Under the pieces are notes generated by a model. The model saw only the letters and a list, made by a program, of their open reading frames with translations, ran no database searches and was not told the DNA's origin. Both the position numbers and the translations under genes were made by a program. From Sipunculus nudus (lineage: Eukaryota > Annelida > Sipuncula > Golfingiida > Sipunculidae): 64,000 nt of DNA. Where the stretch lies: the NCBI GenBank assembly GCA_026874595.1, contig CM049312.1, positions 65,940,929-66,004,928 of the forward strand, read 5' to 3'. This document shows positions 58,794 to 64,000 of this stretch, in pieces. Positions within the stretch are counted from its first letter, which is position 1; each line of letters begins with the position of its first letter.

Positions 58794-59138
58794 TTGGAAC
58801 AAAACATAGTTGCCTTACGTCAATTTAGTAATACGTGTGGTTTTGGAACTTTGGATAAGGAGATGTTTCGCGACCAATTGGTCGAGAATACAAATATCCA
58901 CCGCGTGAGAGAGAAATTACTTGGTGAATCTAAATTGACTCTGAAGATAGATGAAACAATCGTGAAACAAGTGGAAAATCTGCTAAATGACTCAAAAGTT
59001 TCAGCAGCAATTGCGGGTACAAATAATTTTGTTCATCTTAGAAATCAATCTCGTAATTGCAAACCTATAAAAGCTAGTACAGCAGGTCACAATAATCAGT
59101 TTGTCACTGATTTCCTTGGACTTATTGTAACCAAGTAG
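58794..59138 (+). pseudogene. gag: gag fragment of a Gypsy-type element
   Basis: The run CGFGTLDKEMFRDQLVEN, with NIHRVREKLLGESKLTL after it, follows the pattern of the capsid of invertebrate Gypsy elements (CxFGxLxDEMIRDRLVxGI, then LxxKLL...LTLxxA). The upstream half of the domain is lost or shifted. The gag ATG probably lies at 58554, right after the primer site, but that frame stops at 58629. No zinc knuckle follows. Confidence 0.6.
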
Positions 59139-59259
59139 ACCTTGCTAATGTTTGTGTACTTCTCGATGCGCCGTGTGGGTTTGGCCCATCTTGATGAACG
59201 GGGCAAGGAGCAGAGTATTACTATCGCGCTGAGTATCAGAACGAAAACATCCCTTCATT

Positions 59260-59368
59260 GAGTTTTGCATGCTGTTGAGTCAACTGAGTCTATGTTATTT
59301 TCTGTGAAAATCTTTGGACCAAATAGAAAATAACCTAGACTCAGTTGACTCAACAGCATGCAAAACTC
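59260..59368. mobile_element. 109-bp fold-back hairpin
   Basis: The left arm GAGTTTTGCATGCTGTTGAG continues to TTATTTTCT, and the right arm is its reverse complement over ~44 bp with two or three mismatches around a loop of ~20 bp. It sits inside the deleted LTR element. No clear target duplication flanks it. Confidence 0.75.
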
Positions 59369-59727
59369 ATATGTAACGTAAAATACATTCTATCCCGAGA
59401 AGGAAAAAAGAAAACAAAACAGCAAACAACGGTGACAGCATAACCTCCTATGGGCTCCTGCGAACAGTTCATCATCATCATCATCATAACCAAGGAGCCC
59501 CTGGCGGCGAGGTCTTGATCTCCCAAAGCCAAGGTGCTCGACGAGCTAACTTCATCCTATCGTATAAAATACATTCTTTTTAGCTTTGACACATCACCGT
59601 AAAACATTCGCATTCTATAATATTTTAAAGCATGGCAGTGGACTCTGTAAACTGCATGTCATACAGGTACAGTCTATAAGTTTAATATTCCTGAAAGTGT
59701 TAATGTTCGAAATTCGAGAAGGGGAAC

Positions 59728-59908
59728 TGTTGTGCATCTGATATATTGATTTGGTGTATACGGTTACTGACTGACTTTGTAGGACTTGGATACGGATAAC
59801 TTGGTTGCTACTTCCCTGATGGTCATGTTTTCTGTTAAGTAAAGTTGTGAATAAAATCCGTCTCCGTCTTTATTTTTTCGGTTCTGATACTGCTGTACAA
59901 CCCCTACA
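59728..59908 (+). repeat. 3' LTR of the deleted element
   Basis: The left edge is set by the adjoining purine tract. It contains GAATAAAATCC (59850-59860) as a probable polyadenylation signal. Confidence 0.65.
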
Positions 59909-60421
59909 AAACGGATTCATTAGTTATTCTCGAACAGTGCCTTCAGTTCCACCAATGCGAGTCTTTAAAACCAGAAACTCAAACGCTCTGAACAACTTGA
60001 AAAATCATATGTTGTGTAATACGAGCGAGATTTTACTCCTTTAAACTTTAACACATATATTTTACAGAGATTTTGCTTGTTTGGCAGACCTGACCATTTG
60101 AGGTCATTGCTTATGATGTTATCTAGGTACTTGAATTTTTGAAAATCTCAAGCCCTGTATTTTCTATAAATATCATAATTTTAGCTCTATATCCACTCCA
60201 AAAGTCCAAAATTACTTTTTTGGGCTTGGTAATAGGTTATGATGTTAACGCATATTTGTTTTTCCCAAGTTTCTTATCTATATATTGTCTAATCATTACT
60301 TCCGGTAATTGTTAAGGTCTGGTAAAATTGGTTCATTGGAATATTCTACAATAGCACAAATATCAGGGTTTACTCTGCCCTGCATTTATATATATTACAT
60401 GACATCATAAACACCACTTTA
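59909..60421. other. Unannotated stretch
   Basis: No gene or repeat is recognised. Confidence 0.4.
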
Positions 60422-60500
60422 TTGACACAAATATGTTACTGTTGTATTACTAATGGATTTTTTTTTAATAAACATGCTTCAAAGTATGGTCTAAAACTAG

Positions 60501-60615
60501 AACCAAAATATATTAATAATGATAACCTTGATGATGACCACGAGGTTATTGTGAATATAATTTTTAACTGCGATGGCGACTTTCTCCGCTACTCTGTTTT
60601 CATGTATGCGACCTG
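60501..60615 (+). CDS. Candidate second exon of the NTF2-like gene
   Basis: After an AG at 60499-60500 the phase fits the donor at 57125. It reads EPKYINNDNLDDDHEVIVN, then IIFNCDGDFLRYSVFMYATW, ending at a donor-like ACCTG/GTAGCT. The FNxDGxFxxY...W pattern fits the beta-sheet half of an NTF2-like fold. The acceptor lacks a good pyrimidine tract, and the open frame extends upstream to 60422, so the boundary is uncertain. Confidence 0.3.
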
Positions 60616-60670
60616 GTAGCTGTCTATACTCTATTTACTGAAAACCGTTCAAAACATTTCGTAATAACAG

Positions 60671-60728
60671 GACTGAGAGCAACTGGCTTAAAGTCATTAA
60701 TTCTGTGGGTTTTGATTTTAGAGTATAG
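60671..60728 (+). CDS. Candidate last exon of the NTF2-like gene
   Basis: After acceptor CGTAATAACAG the frame completes the W codon and reads TESNWLKVINSVGFDFRV to a TAG at 60726. A W-x-W-x-x-x-N ending is usual for this fold. The implied intron of 55 bp is very short, which weakens the call. Confidence 0.25.
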
Positions 60729-61425
60729 CATGCTTGTTGCCGACTTCCCCAGTGGTGGCACTATGCCTCAATATGATTTTTCTATCTATAGTACGGACTG
60801 GGCTTTGAGTGATAATGGTTCATTTTCGATCTCCCATATATATTCGAGAAGCATTACGTTGCCACATGAAATCTTTAATTCAAATCTTATCCTTCAGACG
60901 GATGACATTTGGCGATAACATTTTACCAGGGAATGGATTGGACTTTTAATCATATTAGATCAGGTTTGGATTACAGGTTGGAGGTACAAAGCTTTGTATC
61001 TTGGTGCAATATTAATTACTGGAACTTATGTAAATAAAACGGAGAGAATTGTAGATTAAAGGGTAGGAAATGAAATAATGAACCCCTTCTAATAAACGGC
61101 CAAATGGTTGAAACAGTGAGTGAATAGAAAATAAAGGTACTATGATTAATGACAGACTCACCTTCAAAATTAATGTGGCAAACATTTAAAGGCCAACATA
61201 AGACTGTTCATCTTCAGAAAACTGAAAAGATGAAAGTGGACAAAAAGTAATGGAACTTTGCTACATGTCAGAAATACTGTCTGTACTGGTATTTTGTATT
61301 GCAGAAAATTGCAGTGTCTTATAAAAAATAAACTTGATAGAATTGTTTCTTTGAGTAAAAAGTTAGGCCTAAGGAATATAAAAATGTTTTTATGTTGAAA
61401 TGTCACAGAGAAAGCGAAGTCTATC

Positions 61426-61453
61426 ATGGCCGATCCCTCTCATGCGCCTTCAG
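61426..61453 (+). CDS. First coding exon of a small two-exon gene
   Basis: The ATG at 61426 has a G at +4 and is preceded by an acceptor-like AATGTCACAG. It encodes MADPSHAPS and ends after one base at donor TCAG/GTTTAT, which is not a strong donor. Its phase matches the exon at 62064. Product unknown. Confidence 0.4.
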
Positions 61454-62063
61454 GTTTATGTAACACCTTAAGTTCGGGAAAATAGTCTAAGAGCCATACG
61501 GTGCCGAACAAAATGATATAGCAATTCTTAACTACTGCGATATAAAGTGAAATATTGATTTATCAATTTATTTATTAATGTATTCATTTTTGGTGTAGAA
61601 TATAACCTCTGTTATATGTAAAATGTGATTTGCTTTTACTGATGTGTGATTATGTAACAGGTCTGTGATTTGCTTTTACTTATGTGTGATTAAGTACAGA
61701 TATATATTTCCTATGTTGTTACGTAGTTATATGTAAAAATACCTGTGTTGTGCTTACAACCTATGTTACAAATGCTTGCAATAAAGGTTTAATGCCTGCA
61801 TTACTAATAAAGGCTCATCTTATTTGTTTCCACGGTCGTTTAAAAAAAAACTTGAGTTCAATTAGTGCTATCGGCTCCACAGAAATCTCATTAATAATGA
61901 TTACTTTTCTTTGAAAATAAATAATGCATTCTTGATTTAACTGATGGCAGTCTGATATATGCCGACATGTGAATTTTTTTAACATATCGCAAATTACTAC
62001 TTAGACCACGTTATATTGATGAAGACGTATAATATTGCTATAGTTAGCTCTTCTCGTTTCCAG

Positions 62064-62230
62064 ACAGCATTTCTAAAGTCATTAAGAAATATTATGACGA
62101 AGACAGAATGGCCGACAGTGACTTCAAAAAGCCGGAGATCAAAGTATTCGATGACGGGAAGAGCGCTCACAGCTGGCACAGTTTCAATCTGTATAACTCC
62201 GAGGGGAAGATTACTATATCTGCAAAGTGA
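62064..62230 (+). CDS. Terminal exon of a small gene (64-residue product)
   Basis: It follows the good acceptor CTCTTCTCGTTTCCAG. In the phase set by the exon at 61426-61453 it reads SISKVIKKYYDEDRMADSDF, later KVFDDGKSAHSWHSFNLYN, to a TGA at 62228. The balanced, polar composition contrasts with the AT-rich surroundings, and an AATAAA lies 115 bp downstream. With the first exon the protein would be 64 residues with no signal peptide, acidic and lysine-rich. I do not recognise the family. It might instead be the last exon of a longer gene. The open frames at 62016-62312 and 61997-62179 are shadows. Confidence 0.55.
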
Positions 62231-62344
62231 ATGTATAAACTACCTATATCATCAAGACACGTACACACATACATCCACATATGAATGCCTATGCAAAACT
62301 ATATGTGTATAATAGTCATTCTGTTCATAAAATTGTAAAACATT

Positions 62345-62350
62345 AATAAA
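62345..62350 (+). terminator. Polyadenylation signal AATAAA
   Basis: AATAAA lies 115 bp after the stop of the terminal exon at 62064-62230, followed by AT-rich sequence. Confidence 0.5.
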
Positions 62351-64000
62351 ACTCAGTACTTTTCATCAGTGAAATTCGTTTTATTTTTCTTTATTTCATT
62401 ATGAAATTTTCTATATTACCTTAACGGTAAATATATAATTTTACACAGCAAAATGATCCATAAGATATGAACATATATGTGTTCCTACTTGCAAACATGA
62501 GATGATTTAACAAAAAGTAACGGGCATGTAAGTAATATTTCCTTTCTAACCTGAATTCTGTCACATTTAGAGACATACCTGAAATGTAAGACATAAATCT
62601 AAGTAAAAAATTAAAAATGACCAAAATCCTGTAAGCTTGACACCTATCCTCATTATGTAACTCTTAAAATTATTGTATGAAGTCCTGCATTACAGAACTT
62701 GATATATGGTGGCACTAATAATGCATAATACTTTAAATCAGCAGGTATCTAAAAACAATCTTATATTTTATACATTAAAAATCAGATGGTATAGAAATTT
62801 TGGTTAACAAATTCTTAATTATACGCATGAAAGTCTTACACATATTTATACCTTTTCTTCATTTTTGTGGGACAATTTACATTGAGCTCTCATCCACAAA
62901 ACCCAAGGAAAGTCTGTAAATATAAGTTATTCAAAACTAGTTCCAAAATAGCCGTTTATCTTAGAAAAAAACCTGAAAGAAGTAAAGTCATCATTTCACT
63001 GGGAAGAAAAATCAAATGAAAACAGTACGAAAGCGTGACCTAAATTGGAGGCTATATATGGATCTCCTTTAAGTATACAATAAATAACAACATTGACAAT
63101 TGCCGCGCAAGTTACACAATATGATTGCTCTCTTTTCAGTGATTGTTATTAATTGTAATAATGTCATTTACGTGTAGTACATTCGTATATTAGTGGAGAA
63201 ATTATAGAAAAAATACTCATGGAAAATTATTACGGTAAATAAGGATGATTATGAAATTTAACATATTTTAATTGACGTGTATGATTTGTTACATTTCAGC
63301 TGTGTTATGATTTGGAAGAGAGATGAAGTGAGACAATAGTGGTTGGCGGTCCTTGAAATGTTTAACGAAGGCCCCTAAAGACTTTCAAAAAGACTGATGG
63401 GCGATTCAAATGGAAAGGACAAAGCTGTATGCAACGATTCACATCCTGTTACATTTATTTAATTTTTACAAATATCCCTCTGTTATAGACATTAGTGATC
63501 TTTAGTCAATAATGCTTTGGCGTTATTTTATTGAGGAAAACCAAATGCCATTCTACTATAGTTGCATATTCAAAATAATTTTCCCTTGGTTGCGTACTAT
63601 AGCAAGAACTTTCCAGTGTAATCCATGTATTATTGTAATAAGTATTTCAAATGTTAAGGTGGTTAATGTATCACAATCTTTTAAAACCTTAAAACATTGT
63701 GTTTTTATAAATTTTTTTCATAGTGGTAACTCATTTGAGTGCCCACACGAATGAAGAACAAACAACAATATCTGAAAACTATGCCTATTTAAGAATTTTT
63801 AAAATAAATTAATTAACATGCTCATGCACGTGCATCGGAGTTAGGTACAAACATGTCGAGTGCCCAGTGACTTGACAGAGCCGCGGACCCGAGACACCCA
63901 GCAGATTATAGACAGGCGGCTTACTAACACTAATCAGTTTTGGTTATGTCGGCTCTGCTGAGGGTAATTAATATATAGATATGTCAGTCACCCTGTCAAC
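62351..64000. other. Unannotated AT-rich stretch
   Basis: No gene, repeat family or element end is recognised. The open frame at 63512-63754 has no supporting signal. Confidence 0.4.

Larger units (their letters stand above)
58350..59908 (+). mobile_element. Internally deleted Gypsy-type LTR retrotransposon
   Basis: Two direct repeats of ~185 bp (58350-58540 and 59728-59908) both start TGTTGTG and share GGACTTGGxTACGGATAACTTGG. Just after the first comes TTGGCGACTAGGATGG, a primer-binding-site-like TGGCGAC start. Just before the second comes CGAGAAGGGGAAC, a polypurine tract. The only coding remnant is part of gag. About 4 kb expected for pol is absent. Confidence 0.7.

Noticed and set aside
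1-64000. CRISPR array, operon, riboswitch or prokaryotic defence system
   Set aside because: The window is eukaryotic; the repeats are tandem or dispersed transposon-derived, without spacers between identical short repeats, and no prokaryote-like gene cluster exists.

Overview
This is a window of AT-rich eukaryotic nuclear DNA, most likely from a marine bivalve mollusc. The reasons are an animal-type split gene, and many short elements that combine a tandem-repeat core, an ACGG-type microsatellite and inverted subterminal motifs, which recalls the pearl elements of oysters. No species is named; the assignment is inference. Well over half of the window is repeats, and almost every long open frame is a shadow of a repeat or chance.

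Layout. 0-8.9 kb: minisatellites, a nested cluster of small inverted-repeat transposons (1.0-1.9 kb), two pearl-like elements (2590-5013 and 5118-6896) that landed in two tandem copies of one short host segment, tRNA-like modules (7.5-8.1 kb) and a pyrimidine-rich minisatellite. 8.9-12.9 kb: an array of ~331-bp units carrying CTCF-like motifs, in two duplicated blocks. 13.4-19.5 kb: a degenerate Ty3/Gypsy-superfamily LTR retrotransposon on the minus strand whose integrase lies before reverse transcriptase, the Gmr1-type order, with a SCAN-like gag. 20.8-29.1 kb: further tandem-repeat elements, nested in one another.

30.3-40.9 kb holds the main host gene, on the minus strand: a TRIM-type gene (RING, two B-boxes, coiled coil) whose small downstream exons encode a MATH domain. 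The splice phases fit across four of the five exons recognised. One in-frame TGA lies between the two B-boxes, so the gene is either recently broken, a null allele, or carries a sequence error. The exon between 30363 and 33433, the last part of the MATH domain and the 3' end were not found. A 1.3-kb inverted-repeat element sits just upstream.

43-54 kb: a minus-strand pearl-like element, a fold-back element with an 11-bp target duplication, a 1-kb stretch scattered with CACCGTTACC motifs, a hAT-like element with an 8-bp duplication, and a decayed L1-like LINE. 56.5-62.4 kb, plus strand: a probable small NTF2-like (SnoaL/DUF4440 fold) gene with a frameshift, an internally deleted LTR retrotransposon in its putative intron, and a candidate two-exon gene for a 64-residue protein. 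The last 1.6 kb shows nothing I can support.

The mobile elements are unrelated in sequence but often share nuclear-receptor half-sites (AGGTCA). The host genes are few, split into small exons and embedded in this repeat matrix.
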